A stretch of 64,000 bases of DNA, taken from positions 310,001-374,000 of the forward strand of contig NZ_CABVIY010000004.1 of the NCBI RefSeq assembly GCF_902498195.1. Reading direction: 5' to 3'. Positions 31,363 through 40,740 of the stretch are shown here, piece after piece. The stretch comes from Pseudomonas fluorescens. Its GTDB lineage: Bacteria > Pseudomonadota > Gammaproteobacteria > Pseudomonadales > Pseudomonadaceae. Each line of letters opens with the position of its first letter. Position 1 is the first letter of the stretch. Below the pieces are notes generated by a model. That model made no database searches, was not told where the DNA came from, and saw only the letters and a program-made list of their open reading frames with translations. A program made the translations under genes and the position numbers.

Positions 31363-31776
31363 TCATTGATCCTTTTCGCAGTTGACCATCCACGACACGC
31401 CAAAGCGATCGACCAGCATGCCGAAGCGGGCGGCCCAGAAGGTGGTCTCCAGCGGCATCTGCACATTGCCGCCGGCGGACAGTGCGGTGAACACCCGCTG
31501 CGCTTGGGCAATGCTGTCGACATTCAGCGAAATCGAGCAGCCGTTCATTTCTTCGGTGGGGCGATCGGGTGTGGTGTCCGAGCCCATGATCGCCTGGTCG
31601 CCTACCACCAGGCGCGTGTGGATGATCAGGTTGTGCAGGTCTTTGGGGACGTGATCGCCCGCGGGTGTTTCGCCGTAGGTCATCATCGCCTCGATCTGGC
31701 CATCGAGGCTGTCGGCATAGAAGGTGAACGCGGCTTTGCAGTCGCCGTTGAAGATAAGGTAGGGGTTGATTTTCAT
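31363..31776 (-). CDS. VOC-family (PhnB/glyoxalase-like) protein
   Basis: 137 residues of the vicinal oxygen chelate fold, in the PhnB-like subgroup: INPYLIFNGDCKAAFTFYAD at the start, MMTYGETPAG, IMGSDTTP, FWAARFGMLVDRFGVSWMVN at the end. Such proteins are often annotated as glyoxalase/bleomycin-resistance-like; most have no known substrate. The start at ATG 31776 has GGGAG upstream. It lies downstream of the TetR gene on the same strand, 90 bp away. Confidence 0.88.
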   Translation of the reverse strand: MKINPYLIFNGDCKAAFTFYADSLDGQIEAMMTYGETPAGDHVPKDLHNLIIHTRLVVGDQAIMGSDTTPDRPTEEMNGCSISLNVDSIAQAQRVFTALSAGGNVQMPLETTFWAARFGMLVDRFGVSWMVNCEKDQ

Positions 31777-31866
31777 GGTCCGGCTCCCGGTCATTGAAGG
31801 GATACATCGGATTGGACGCCGGGTTGTGGGGCGAATTCCGATGACATCGACTGGGCAAGCAAAGCG

Positions 31867-32520
31867 TCAGATCGGCGGGGCCGCCTGGGTTTTTTTAGAC
31901 GTTTTCTCGATAGGCCGGGCCAGGCTTATGGCCTCGACCACGCGGCGTGGCGCGAGGACGCGTTCGATGGCGCCGCTGAGCATGTTTTCCAGCAGTTCGT
32001 CTTGCTCGCGCTCGTCCAGCGAATGGGACGCCAGCCAGCTGGGTGCATTATTGAGCAGTGCGGCAATGGCATGACCGGCGGCCAGCAGGCCCGGCTCGGT
32101 GAGGCGCGAACGGGCGACAAGCATGACCAGCAAGCGACGTTCGTACTGCTCGCGCCAGTGTTGGACCCGAACCTGCTGCTCTTCATTCAGGCAACCGCTG
32201 TCGCGCTCCACCAGCCGAAAATGCCACGGCATGTCACGGTGCAGGTTCAGGTGCGCGCGGATCAGGTGGTTGAGCCGTTCGCGTTTGGCCGGGGCCTTTT
32301 GTTCGATACGACCCAGGGTGGCCAACAGCTCTTCGTAGAACTCCTCGATCAGGTCGAGCAGCAAGTGCTGTTTGCTCGGGTAATGGTGATACAGCGAGCC
32401 TGGGGATAGCCCCAGGCACGTGGCGAGCTCACGCATGCCGACCTGACCGAAACCCTTGCTGGCGAACAACTCCAGCACCTTGTCCCGGTACTCGGCGAAA
32501 CGTGAGCAACGCTCAGGCAT
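31867..32520 (-). CDS. TetR-family transcriptional regulator
   Basis: About 217 residues. The N-terminal HTH is clear: VLELFASKGFGQVGMRELAT, then LGLSPGSLYHHYPSKQHLL. A C-terminal ligand domain follows and a short basic tail (KTSKKTQ). Its start lies inside the 3' end of the 3-hydroxyacyl-CoA dehydrogenase gene (8-bp overlap; an ATG two codons earlier is also possible), so the two are coupled and it probably controls that gene in response to an acyl-CoA or fatty acid. Confidence 0.9.
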   Translation of the reverse strand: MPERCSRFAEYRDKVLELFASKGFGQVGMRELATCLGLSPGSLYHHYPSKQHLLLDLIEEFYEELLATLGRIEQKAPAKRERLNHLIRAHLNLHRDMPWHFRLVERDSGCLNEEQQVRVQHWREQYERRLLVMLVARSRLTEPGLLAAGHAIAALLNNAPSWLASHSLDEREQDELLENMLSGAIERVLAPRRVVEAISLARPIEKTSKKTQAAPPI

Positions 32521-33364
32521 AGGCATGGAAGCCGCGCCCCGATTTGCGTCCCAGGTAGCCGGCGGCGACCATCTCCTTGAGCAGCGGCGCCGGGCGGTAT
32601 TTGCTGTCGTTGAAACCTTCGTAGAAGGCTTCAATGATGGCCAGCAAGGTGTCCAGGCCGATCAGGTCCGCCAGGGCCAGCGGCCCGATCGGCTGGTTGC
32701 AGCCCAGGCGCATGCCGGCGTCGATGTCTTCGGCGCTGGCCAGGCCCTCCTGAAACACCAGGATCGCTTCGTTGATCATCGGCACCAGGATCCGGTTGAC
32801 CACAAACCCCGGACGGTTGCCGGCGGTGATCGCGGTCTTGCCCAGCGCGGTCGCCATGTCCAGCGCCAGGGCGTGGGTGGCGTCGCTGGTTTGCAGGCCG
32901 CGGATGACTTCGATCAGGCCCATCATCGGCACCGGGTTGAAGAAGTGCAGGCCGATGAAACGTTCAGGCTGGCTGACGCTGGCGGCGAGCTGGGTGATCG
33001 ACAGCGACGAGGTGTTGGAGGCGATCACGCAGTCGGTGCCGACCTGGGCCGCGATCTGCTGCAATACCCGCAGTTTCAGTTCGAGGTTTTCGGTGGCGGC
33101 TTCGATCACCAGTTGCGCGTCGTGCAGGCTGCTGTAGTCGGTGCTGGTGCGGATTTTGTCGAGGGCGGCGAGTTTTTGTTCCTGGGTCAGAGTGTCCTTG
33201 GCGATCTGCCGGTCGAGGTTCTTGCCGACCGTCGCGAGCGCTTTTTGCAATGCGCTCTCGCTGATGTCGAGCAAGGTCACGTTGAAACCGGCCAGGGCGC
33301 AGACTTGCGCAATACCGTTGCCCATGGTGCCGGCGCCGATCACGCCAATGTTTTGCAGATTCAT
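32513..33364 (-). CDS. 3-hydroxyacyl-CoA (3-hydroxybutyryl-CoA) dehydrogenase
   Basis: 283 residues, the usual length of Hbd/PaaH enzymes. The NAD-binding motif is VIGAGTMGNGIAQ (8-20); the catalytic region has Ser119/Asn117 (IASNTSSLS) and His140 (GLHFFNPVPMM), and the C-terminal half carries GNRPGFVVNRIL and GPLALADLIGLD. It oxidises short-chain (S)-3-hydroxyacyl-CoA to 3-oxoacyl-CoA in beta-oxidation-type routes. The TetR gene overlaps its end; an AraC regulator is divergent. Confidence 0.93.
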   Translation of the reverse strand: MNLQNIGVIGAGTMGNGIAQVCALAGFNVTLLDISESALQKALATVGKNLDRQIAKDTLTQEQKLAALDKIRTSTDYSSLHDAQLVIEAATENLELKLRVLQQIAAQVGTDCVIASNTSSLSITQLAASVSQPERFIGLHFFNPVPMMGLIEVIRGLQTSDATHALALDMATALGKTAITAGNRPGFVVNRILVPMINEAILVFQEGLASAEDIDAGMRLGCNQPIGPLALADLIGLDTLLAIIEAFYEGFNDSKYRPAPLLKEMVAAGYLGRKSGRGFHAYA

Positions 33365-33529
33365 CTTGCCGTCCTTCGTTCAAACCCCTGCGATACCTTG
33401 GCCGCGATGACGGCCGAAGGCGTACTATTGCCGCGAGTCTAGAGTCGGCAGGGCGGTTGTCCTATGCCGAAACTGTTCAACGGCACTGATGTTTTTTGCC
33501 ATCTCAACTGTGGGGAGCGTTACGTTCAG

Positions 33530-34537
33530 ATGCGGGAAAAGGACTCGGTGGCCGCCTACTTCGTGCAGGCAATGATCCACGGGCTGGGGGACGACCCGCA
33601 GCGGGTGCAGGCAGTACTGGAACAGGCCGGTATCGACCCGGCGCTGGTGCGGCAGCCCACCGCGAGGGTGCCGGCCAATGCTTTTGCGGCCCTGTGGCTG
33701 ATTCAGATTCGTGAGCTGAATGACGAGTTCTTCGGGCTCGATTCCCATGGCATGCCCCCGGGCGCTTTCGCGCTGATTTGCCGTGCCTTGATCCAGGAGC
33801 CTGACCTGCACAAAGCCATGCGTCAGTGCCTGGCCAATTTCGCCCTGTTCCTGCGCGACTTTCGCGGCACGCTCACCGTGCGCGGCAAACGGGCGGTCAT
33901 CAGCCTGGACAACCATTGCACGCACGATGACGTCAGCCGTTTCGGCGAAGAGACCTTTCTGGTGCTGATGATCAGCCTGTTGTGCTGGCTGGGCGGGCGG
34001 CGCATTCCCATCGACCGCGCGGACTTTCGCCACAAGCGGGTGTCCCTCAGTGACGACCCCTTGCTGTGGGGGCCGAACCTGACCTTCGGCTCCGAACGCA
34101 CCGAGATCGAGTTCGCCAGTCACTACCTGCGCCTGCCGGTGGTTCAGGACCTGGCGTCGCTGAAAGTGTTTTTGCGCACGGCGCCGCAATGGCTGGTGAT
34201 CCGCTTCCGCAACCAGCACGGCCTGGCGTCGCAAGTGCATCAACGCCTGCGCAACAGCCACTACAGCGACTGGCCAACCCTGCAGGCCTTCGCCCTCGAA
34301 CAGCACCTGAGCCCCAGCACCTTCCGCCGCAAGCTGGAGCGCGAAGGCTGTTCCTATCAGGAGATCAAGGACGAAGTCCGCCGCGCCGTGGCCTTCGAGC
34401 AATTACGCCAGAGCCGGGCCAGCATCAGCGACATCGCCGAACACCTGGGCTTTCAGGAACCGAGTGCGTTTCATCGGGCCTTCAAGAAGTGGACGGGGGA
34501 GAGTCCGGGGCGGTATCGGGCGCGGTTTCAGGGCTAG
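33530..34537 (+). CDS. AraC-family transcriptional regulator
   Basis: About 335 residues: an N-terminal Arabinose_bd-type (PF12625) domain (DDPQRVQAVLEQAGIDPALV near the start) and a C-terminal double HTH (ALEQHLSPSTFRRKLEREG and ISDIAEHLGFQEPSAFHRAF-KKWTGESPGRYR). This class includes OruR and similar activators of catabolic genes. It is divergent from the 3-hydroxyacyl-CoA dehydrogenase gene, a likely target. I favour the ATG at 33530 (GGGGAG upstream, family-like start); an in-frame ATG at 33464 would add 22 atypical residues. Confidence 0.9.
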   Translation: MREKDSVAAYFVQAMIHGLGDDPQRVQAVLEQAGIDPALVRQPTARVPANAFAALWLIQIRELNDEFFGLDSHGMPPGAFALICRALIQEPDLHKAMRQCLANFALFLRDFRGTLTVRGKRAVISLDNHCTHDDVSRFGEETFLVLMISLLCWLGGRRIPIDRADFRHKRVSLSDDPLLWGPNLTFGSERTEIEFASHYLRLPVVQDLASLKVFLRTAPQWLVIRFRNQHGLASQVHQRLRNSHYSDWPTLQAFALEQHLSPSTFRRKLEREGCSYQEIKDEVRRAVAFEQLRQSRASISDIAEHLGFQEPSAFHRAFKKWTGESPGRYRARFQG

Positions 34538-34648
34538 CCGTTGAAAGGTCTGTCAGATCTGACTGATTTTTTCCCGGTTTGATGTTCCGCGCAGTGGCAG
34601 GTTGTAAAGTCGCAACGCCATTTAACGGAAGAACTGGAGCTCGCTGAC

Positions 34649-35776
34649 GTGACCGAGTTTGAAAGCATCGAAACCGCATCCACACGCTCCTCACCCAACC
34701 GATATGCCCAACTGAGCAACAGTCTGTTGTGGCTTAACGAGCGTGCCTGGCCATTGACCGTTGGCATTCTGGTCACTGCGGGTTTGTATTTGTACCAGTA
34801 CATCCTTGAGGAAAAGATACCGCTGAGTATTACGTCCTCGGCGTTCCTGACTGCGCTGCCGGCGATGTCGGCAATCCTCGTGATCATCATTTCGGTGTTG
34901 GTGGCGTTTATTCTCCTGCCGATCTTCGTGCTGTTTCATCGACTGAATGCTTCCGATAAACGTCTCAGTGATGACTTCAGTTTCGAGCAGCGCAGCCCGG
35001 AACAGAATGCACGCCATCGCCGGCTTTTGGGGCGCTGGGTTGGCGGCTTGTTGATTCTCGGGATTTTTTGCACGGTATTCAGCGTTGTTGGCTCACAAGT
35101 CACCAGTAACCTGTGGTGGACGGCGGCCGCAGTATTAGGTGCCGGGCTGACGTTTTTCGCCTATGACCGACTCATGACGCTCCGCGTCGAAGGACCGGTA
35201 TCTACCGAGTTTCGTATGGTCTGTCTGATGTCTGCGTTTGTGCAGATAGTCGTGATTCTGAACGTCACGATTGTGGCAATAGACATTGCTGGACGTTACG
35301 TCAGCAGTCTCTGGTGGCTATTGCTTTTAGTGCCGGCCGAATTGTTTTTTTTGGGAATGATCCAGCTGCTTGGTGCGTTGTTCGTGGTGAAAATGCAAGG
35401 ACACGATCATCCGGCCGCATTCCTGGCAATCGCCGTGATGGCTGTGGTCGTTGCATTGGGCCTGCATCCCGCGTCGGGCGCCAAACTGGGCGGATTCGCG
35501 TTGCAGTTATCGTCCTCCGGTGCACGCAATTGCACGATCATGAGTGTTGACCAGCAGAGCGTAGGACTCGAAGCGATCCTCGACCCTGACAGGCCTGGAT
35601 TCAGTCGCCCGCTGAGGGTCCTGGCCGAGGCAGACGGAACCTACTTAGTACGTCCCTGGAAAACAGATGCCAAAGGGGTTCGATTTGTACCGCGCGCCAG
35701 CGTGAACGGGGTTGACGCATGCCCGATCGACAGCAAAACAGCCAGGCAAGCTGCTGCGCAAAACCTGTCTGGCTAA
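34649..35776 (+). CDS. Hypothetical multi-pass membrane protein
   Basis: 375 residues starting at GTG with GGAG about 10 nt upstream. After a 35-residue hydrophilic N-terminus there are about six to seven membrane helices (for example LVIIISVLVAFILLPIFVLF, LLILGIFCTVFSVVG, LWWLLLLVPAELFFLGMI), then a C-terminal soluble domain of about 90 residues containing two cysteines (ARNCTIM, VDACPID) that may be periplasmic. Family not recognised. Codon use is noticeably less GC-rich than in the neighbours, which could indicate more recent acquisition. It stands alone on this strand. Confidence 0.8.
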   Translation: MTEFESIETASTRSSPNRYAQLSNSLLWLNERAWPLTVGILVTAGLYLYQYILEEKIPLSITSSAFLTALPAMSAILVIIISVLVAFILLPIFVLFHRLNASDKRLSDDFSFEQRSPEQNARHRRLLGRWVGGLLILGIFCTVFSVVGSQVTSNLWWTAAAVLGAGLTFFAYDRLMTLRVEGPVSTEFRMVCLMSAFVQIVVILNVTIVAIDIAGRYVSSLWWLLLLVPAELFFLGMIQLLGALFVVKMQGHDHPAAFLAIAVMAVVVALGLHPASGAKLGGFALQLSSSGARNCTIMSVDQQSVGLEAILDPDRPGFSRPLRVLAEADGTYLVRPWKTDAKGVRFVPRASVNGVDACPIDSKTARQAAAQNLSG

Positions 35777-35834
35777 AACCAAAATAGAGGCGGCTTGACG
35801 GCTGACCTGACTTTGGCCGATGCCACCAATCCCC

Positions 35835-35934
35835 TGTATCAGCAAGCTTGTTCGCGATGGACTTCAACGATAGTGCATGCTGTCTGAATGACCGCGTTGT
35901 CTGGACTTTATTCGCGAGCAGGCTCGCTCCTACA
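35835..35934. repeat. REP pair, left arm degenerate
   Basis: The left arm (TGTATCAGCAAGCTTGTTCGCGA) has several changes; the right arm (TCGCGAGCAGGCTCGCTCCTA) is intact. Confidence 0.75.
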
Positions 35935-35995
35935 GGTGACTCGCCGTAAGGGCGAAACCTTAAGCGGCCGTCACCGCAGAAACGGCTATGCACCT
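35935..35995 (+). repeat. Dispersed intergenic repeat, copy 2
   Basis: GTGACTCGCCGTAAGGGCGA, AACCTTAAGCGGCCG and TCACCGCAGAAACGGCTATG match copy 1 at 30.7 kb and the reverse copies at 39.05 and 60.47 kb. Confidence 0.75.
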
Positions 35996-36129
35996 GATCC
36001 AATTCAAGTATGCGCCTGCAGCCCTCAACAGCATGGGCGTTAAAGAAGGCGAAGCTTGCAAACACGGCCGAAGCCCGGCTGAAGTACCATGGCTCATCAT
36101 CGTCCATTCTTCGCCGAGCCCATCACTCT

Positions 36130-37944
36130 ATGCCTGCGGCAATTAACCGCTTCTCCTCCCTACTCGACCAATCCCGCCGCGCCTTGCTGCTGGTCTGGGG
36201 CACGTCGCGCGGGTTGTTCCTCGGCCTGGTACTGGCCACTCTGGTCGCCGGGATGCTGCCGGCGCTGGCGGCGTGGCTGGGGCAGCGGATTGTCGATGCC
36301 GTGGTGTTCGCCATGCAGTTGCATGCGCAGCAGGGCAGTGCGCCGTTGTGGCCGGTGGTGCGTTATGTGTTGCTGGAGGCGGGGGTGCTGGCGTTGCTGT
36401 CCGCCAGCCAGCGTGCGCTGTCGGTCCAGCAGTCGCTGTTGCGCGTGCAGCTGGGGCAGAAGGTCAACACGATGATTCTGGAGAAGGCCCAGACGCTGTC
36501 GCTGGTGCAGTTCGAGAATTCCGAGTTCTACGACAAGCTGGTGCGGGTACGGCGCGAGGCCTCAACCCGGCCGCTGGCGTTGGTGATGAAGTCGCTGGGG
36601 CTGATCCAGAACCTGATCGTGCTGATCAGTTTTGCGGTGCTGCTGGTGCATTTTTCGCCGTGGGCGCTGGTGCTGCTGGTGGTCGGCGCGCTGCCGGTAT
36701 TTTTTGCCGAGGCGCATTTTTCCGGCGATGCCTTTCGCTTGTTCACCCGCCGCGCACCGGAGACCCGGCAGCAAACCTACGTCGAGACGCTGCTGTCCCA
36801 CGAGGCCTATATCAAGGAGGTCAAGCTGTTCGGCTTTGCGCCTTTGTTGTTGCAGCGCTATCGCGAGACGTTCGCTCGCCTGTATGCCGAGGACCGACGG
36901 CTGACCCTGCGCCGCGATGGCTGGGGATTCGTCCTCGGGCTGCTGGGCACCGCGGCCTTTTACCTGGCCTATGCCTGGGTGGTGGTCGATGCGGTCCACG
37001 GCCACATCAGCCTCGGCCAGATGACCATGTACCTGGTGCTGTTCAAGCAGGGGCAGACGGCCGTGAGCAGCAGCCTCAGCGCCATCAGTGGCCTGTACGA
37101 AGATGGTCTCTACCTGTCCGCCCTCTATGAGTACCTGGCCGAGCCCGTGGTGGTCGATACCGGGCATCTCATCGAGGGCGCGGTGCCGGGCGACGGTTTG
37201 CGATTCGAGAACGTCGGCTTCCGTTATCCGGGCGCCAGTCGTGCTGCACTGCACGGCATCGATCTGCACCTGGTGCCGGGGCATAGCGTGGCGCTGGTGG
37301 GGGAGAATGGTTCGGGCAAGACCACCCTGATCAAGTTGCTGACCCGCCTGTACCGTCCCGACCAGGGACGCATCCTGCTGGACGGCAGCGACTTGCAGGC
37401 CTGGGAAGAGAACGCGTTGCGTCGACGCATCGGGGTGATTTTCCAGGATTACATCCGCTACCAGTTCTCCGTCGGCGAGAACATCGGCGTGGGCGACACC
37501 CTGGCGTTCAGCGACGAACAGCGCTGGCACGAGGCGGCCGCCGAAGGCATGGCGGCGCCTTTCATCGAACGCCTGGATCGCGGGTATGCGACGCAACTGG
37601 GACGCTGGTTTGCCGGTGGGCAGGAACTGTCCGGCGGGCAGTGGCAGAAGATCGCGTTGTCCCGTGCCTACATGCGTCGCGACGCCGACATCCTGATCCT
37701 GGACGAGCCGACTTCAGCACTCGACCCGGCGGCGGAAGCGGCGGTGTTCGAGCATTTCAGCCAGCACACCCGGGACCGCATGACCCTGCTGATTTCCCAC
37801 CGCTTTTCCAGTGTGCGCAACGCCGATCACATCATCGTGCTCGATCAGGGCGCGATCCTTGAACGCGGCGATCACGACAGCCTGGTGGCGGCGGGCGGGC
37901 GTTATGCGCAACTGTTCGACTTGCAGGCCCGGGGTTATCGATAA
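36130..37944 (+). CDS. ABC exporter, fused membrane and ATPase domains
   Basis: 604 residues: a type IV (exporter-type) transmembrane domain of about 330 residues with six helices, then an ATPase domain. Visible are Walker A GENGSGKTT, signature LSGGQWQK, Walker B DILILDEPTS and the switch histidine in LLISHRFSS. It would work as a homodimer to export a lipid, peptide or drug-like compound; the substrate is not apparent. The start at ATG 36130 gives a natural N-terminus; longer in-frame sequence is rich in small polar residues and overlaps repeats. It converges with the hydrolase gene 3 bp after its stop. Confidence 0.9.
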   Translation: MPAAINRFSSLLDQSRRALLLVWGTSRGLFLGLVLATLVAGMLPALAAWLGQRIVDAVVFAMQLHAQQGSAPLWPVVRYVLLEAGVLALLSASQRALSVQQSLLRVQLGQKVNTMILEKAQTLSLVQFENSEFYDKLVRVRREASTRPLALVMKSLGLIQNLIVLISFAVLLVHFSPWALVLLVVGALPVFFAEAHFSGDAFRLFTRRAPETRQQTYVETLLSHEAYIKEVKLFGFAPLLLQRYRETFARLYAEDRRLTLRRDGWGFVLGLLGTAAFYLAYAWVVVDAVHGHISLGQMTMYLVLFKQGQTAVSSSLSAISGLYEDGLYLSALYEYLAEPVVVDTGHLIEGAVPGDGLRFENVGFRYPGASRAALHGIDLHLVPGHSVALVGENGSGKTTLIKLLTRLYRPDQGRILLDGSDLQAWEENALRRRIGVIFQDYIRYQFSVGENIGVGDTLAFSDEQRWHEAAAEGMAAPFIERLDRGYATQLGRWFAGGQELSGGQWQKIALSRAYMRRDADILILDEPTSALDPAAEAAVFEHFSQHTRDRMTLLISHRFSSVRNADHIIVLDQGAILERGDHDSLVAAGGRYAQLFDLQARGYR

Positions 37945-37947
37945 CCC

Positions 37948-38925
37948 TCAGGAATCCTGCGCGCTCCGTGAGCCCGTCGGGCCGGCGATCTGCGGCTTGG
38001 CCTTCATCAGATTGTCGATGGCCTGACGGTACTGGCTGCCCCCCAGGCTCATCGAATTGTTATGGGTGCCACCGGGCACCAGCAACAGGCGCTTGGGCTC
38101 ATTGGCGGCATTGAACAATTGCTGGCTGAAGCGCGGGGGCATGAAGGCGTCGGCCTGGCCATGGACCACCAGCAGGGGCATGTCGATGTCGACGATCTTG
38201 TCGATGGAATCGAACTTCTGCGACAGCAGCCAACGCACCGGCAGCCAGTTGACGGGCAGGTTGTTGCCGGCCACTTCCGCCACCGCATCGCCCAGCGAAG
38301 TGAAGGTGGACTCGATCACCAGCCCGCGCACGGGCACGGCGACCTGCGCCTTTTTCGCCTGCGCGGCCAGGTCGGCCGCAAGGTCGATCGCCACCGCACC
38401 ACCGAGGGAATGGCCGTAGATCAAGCGTTTGCCGGGGTCCGGTTGCATCGTCGTGAAGCGCTCCCAGGCGACCCGGGCGTCTTCGTAAACGCTGGCTTCC
38501 GACGGCAGATCGCCTTTGCTCTGGCCAAACCCGCGGTAGTCGATGGCCAGCACCGAATAGCCCATGGCGCGCAATTGCTCGATGCGGAACGCCTGGCCGG
38601 TGAGGTTCCAGCGCACACCGTGCAGGTAGAGGATCGACGGCGCATCGCGCCGCGCGGCCGGCCACCACCAGGCATGCAGGTTTTGCCCGGCCTTGAAGCC
38701 GGCCGGCCGGATGTCGAATTCCTGGACGTCCTGCGGCAAGCCGCGATACCAGCCCGCGGTGCCCGGCTCGATACGGAACAGCAGCTCGCGCTCCTTGTAC
38801 TTGAGCGCGCCGCAACCTGCCGGCAGGCCGACGACCAGCGCGGCCATGCACAACAGCGGCAGCCAGCGTCGGCGCAGACGGGTGAAAAGGGGAGCGGGCA
38901 TCGGGTGGTCCATGGGCACGGGCAT
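37948..38925 (-). CDS. Alpha/beta hydrolase, probably membrane-anchored
   Basis: 325 residues with an alpha/beta-hydrolase fold: LYLHGVRWNLTG (oxyanion loop), nucleophile in GHSLGG, acid in HGQADAF and a histidine in GGTHNNS. The N-terminus has a hydrophobic segment and a lipobox-like LPAGCG, so a lipoprotein or signal-anchored serine hydrolase is likely. The family (YqiA/BEM46-like) includes esterases and peptidases of unclear substrate. An upstream regulatory or operon partner is not evident; the ABC exporter is convergent. Confidence 0.87.
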   Translation of the reverse strand: MPVPMDHPMPAPLFTRLRRRWLPLLCMAALVVGLPAGCGALKYKERELLFRIEPGTAGWYRGLPQDVQEFDIRPAGFKAGQNLHAWWWPAARRDAPSILYLHGVRWNLTGQAFRIEQLRAMGYSVLAIDYRGFGQSKGDLPSEASVYEDARVAWERFTTMQPDPGKRLIYGHSLGGAVAIDLAADLAAQAKKAQVAVPVRGLVIESTFTSLGDAVAEVAGNNLPVNWLPVRWLLSQKFDSIDKIVDIDMPLLVVHGQADAFMPPRFSQQLFNAANEPKRLLLVPGGTHNNSMSLGGSQYRQAIDNLMKAKPQIAGPTGSRSAQDS

Positions 38926-38993
38926 GAAGTTCGCGTTTTAACAGATGCGTGGCGGGGGCGGGAATAATTTCGACAGTCGTTCTTGCGTACTCC

Positions 38994-39019
38994 TGTGGGA
39001 GCGGGCTTGCTCGCGAAGG
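38994..39019. repeat. Single REP core
   Basis: One TGTGGGAGCGGGCTTGCTCG core without an inverted partner, directly followed by a reverse copy of the dispersed repeat. Confidence 0.8.
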
Positions 39020-39047
39020 CTTACTGTCAGGTGGATTATGTTTTGAG

Positions 39048-39110
39048 GGTGTACATATCCATTGCTGCGGTAACGGCCACTTATGGTTTCGCCCTTACGG
39101 CGACTCACTT
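39048..39110 (-). repeat. Dispersed intergenic repeat, copy 3 (reverse)
   Basis: GGTGTACATATCCATTGCTG, CGGTAACGGCCACTTATGG and TTTCGCCCTTACGGCGACTC are the reverse complement of copies 1 and 2. Confidence 0.78.
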
Positions 39111-39311
39111 TTTTTACAAGCCGGTGCGTGTCAACGTACCTGTCGCCTTGCTCCAACCGCTGTTAGCCAGTTGAGCCCTTAACATCAGGGCGCTCTGGGT
39201 TTAAATACACCGCATCAGCCAGTTTCTAGTTGCGTGTCCGGGTGCTCCAGCGGCTCGGATTAGCTTTCCTGGCATCCTCATAAAGCGCTGCTCTAGCTTG
39301 TAATAGCATCG
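39111..39311. other. Intergenic stretch, no gene seen
   Basis: No frame with a ribosome-binding site or protein-like composition was found here. The sequence leads into the duplicated REP block. Confidence 0.5.
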
Positions 39312-39618
39312 TCGCTTTGCTGACGCCGAACGCATTCCCCCCTGTAGGAGCGAGCCCTGCTCGCGATGGACGCCAACGATGACGCGGGCTGTCTGGATGA
39401 TCGCGATGTCCGGGTGTTTTTCGCGAGCAGGCTCGCTCCTACAGGGGGCGCGTAAATCCGGGAAAGCAGGTCGTCTATCAGGCCGCCTCGCTTTGCTGAC
39501 GCCGAACGCATTCCCCCCCTGTAAGCGAGCCCTGCTCGCGATGGTCGTAAACGATTACGCGCCCTGTCTGGATGAGCGCGGAGTCCGGGTGTTTTTCGCG
39601 AGCAGGCTCGCTCCCACA
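39312..39618. repeat. Tandem duplication (about 176 bp) carrying REP pairs
   Basis: TCGCTTTGCTGACGCCGAAC followed by GCATTCCCCCC occurs at 39312 and again at 39488; each copy is followed by a REP pair (39343-39444 and 39520-39618) with similar interior sequence (CTGTCTGGATGA, TCCGGGTGTTTTTCGCG). The second copy is diverged and lacks a few bases of its left REP arm. Confidence 0.8.
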
Positions 39619-39701
39619 AGGGTTTGGCGTTACGCAGCGCCAGTCCGCTCGTCCCGCCAGCCCGTCACGCAGAATAAAAAAGATTGAATAATCACATAAA
39701 A

Positions 39702-39717
39702 TGTTATTTAAATAACA
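39702..39717 (+). promoter_or_regulatory. DeoR operator before the deoxyribokinase gene
   Basis: TGTTATTTAAATAACA is a perfect 16-bp palindrome with the half-site TGTTA-N6-TAACA, as in the E. coli DeoR operator TGTTAGAATTCTAACA. It lies 41 bp before the kinase start. Confidence 0.82.
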
Positions 39718-39758
39718 AAACAAGATCGCCCGGTCAGCCGGATCAAGGTGGAATAGCA

Positions 39759-40697
39759 ATGAGCAAGATCGCAGTCATTGGCAGCAACATGGTGGACCTG
39801 ATCACCTACATCGACCGCATGCCGGCCCAGGGCGAAACCCTGGAAGCGCCGGGCTTTGCCCTCGGTTGCGGCGGCAAGGGTGCCAATCAGGCCGTGGCGG
39901 CAGCCAAGCTCGGGGCCGATGTGCTGATGCTGACCAAGGTCGGCGATGACATGTTCGCCGACAACACCCTGGCCAACTTCCAGCGCTTTGGCATCGACAC
40001 CCGCCATGTGCAGCGCGTCCCCGGCGTGTCCAGCGGCGTGGCGCCGATTTTCGTCCAGGCCGATTCCCACAACAGCATCCTGATCGTCAAAGGTGCCAAC
40101 GCTCACCTCGTCCCGGCCGATATCGACGCCGCCGCCCAAGCGCTACGCGCGTGTTCGCTGATCGTGCTGCAGCTCGAAATCAATGTCGACACCGTCTACC
40201 ACGCCATCGAGTTCGGTCGCGAGCACAAGATCCCGGTGCTGCTCAACCCGGCACCGGCCCTGTCGGGTCTCAGTCGTGAACACCTGGCGCAACTGGATTT
40301 CCTGGTGCCCAACGAGTCGGAACTGGCGCTGATCACCGGCCAGGCCGTGGACTCGCCGGAATCCGCCGCCAGGGCGGCGCGGACCCTGGTGGCCAGCGGC
40401 ATTCGCCATGTGATCGTCACCCTCGGCCAGCAGGGTGCGTTGTATGTCGGCGAAGAGGGCGAGTTCCGGATTCCCGGCCTGCGTGTCGCCGCGCGCGATA
40501 CCACGGGGGCAGGGGATGCGTTCATCGGCTGCTTCGTCCAGCACTGGAGCCGCGACCGCGATATCCGTGCCGCCATGACCCAGGCCGTGGCGTACTCCGC
40601 CTGCTCGGTCACGGGCCTGGGCACCCAGACCTCCTACCCGGACGCTTCCACCTTTGCGCAATTCCAGCGCAGCTTCGATGCCCAGGCGTCGGACTGA
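39759..40697 (+). CDS. deoK: PfkB-family sugar kinase, probable deoxyribokinase
   Basis: 312 residues of the ribokinase family: N-terminal GSNMVDLITYIDRMP, GGKGANQAVAAAKLGA, and the catalytic signature DTTGAGDAFIGCF near the C-terminus. By family alone it could be ribokinase. The neighbours (FucP-type permease, DUF4432 protein, DeoR, DeoC) match the deoQKPX logic of Salmonella, so phosphorylation of 2-deoxy-D-ribose to the 5-phosphate is the favoured role. AAGGTGG precedes the ATG at 39759. A DeoR-type operator lies just upstream. Confidence 0.85.
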   Translation: MSKIAVIGSNMVDLITYIDRMPAQGETLEAPGFALGCGGKGANQAVAAAKLGADVLMLTKVGDDMFADNTLANFQRFGIDTRHVQRVPGVSSGVAPIFVQADSHNSILIVKGANAHLVPADIDAAAQALRACSLIVLQLEINVDTVYHAIEFGREHKIPVLLNPAPALSGLSREHLAQLDFLVPNESELALITGQAVDSPESAARAARTLVASGIRHVIVTLGQQGALYVGEEGEFRIPGLRVAARDTTGAGDAFIGCFVQHWSRDRDIRAAMTQAVAYSACSVTGLGTQTSYPDASTFAQFQRSFDAQASD

Positions 40698-40740
40698 TCC
40701 CACCGCAGCACCTTTCCCACACCTGACTCGGAGAACAACA

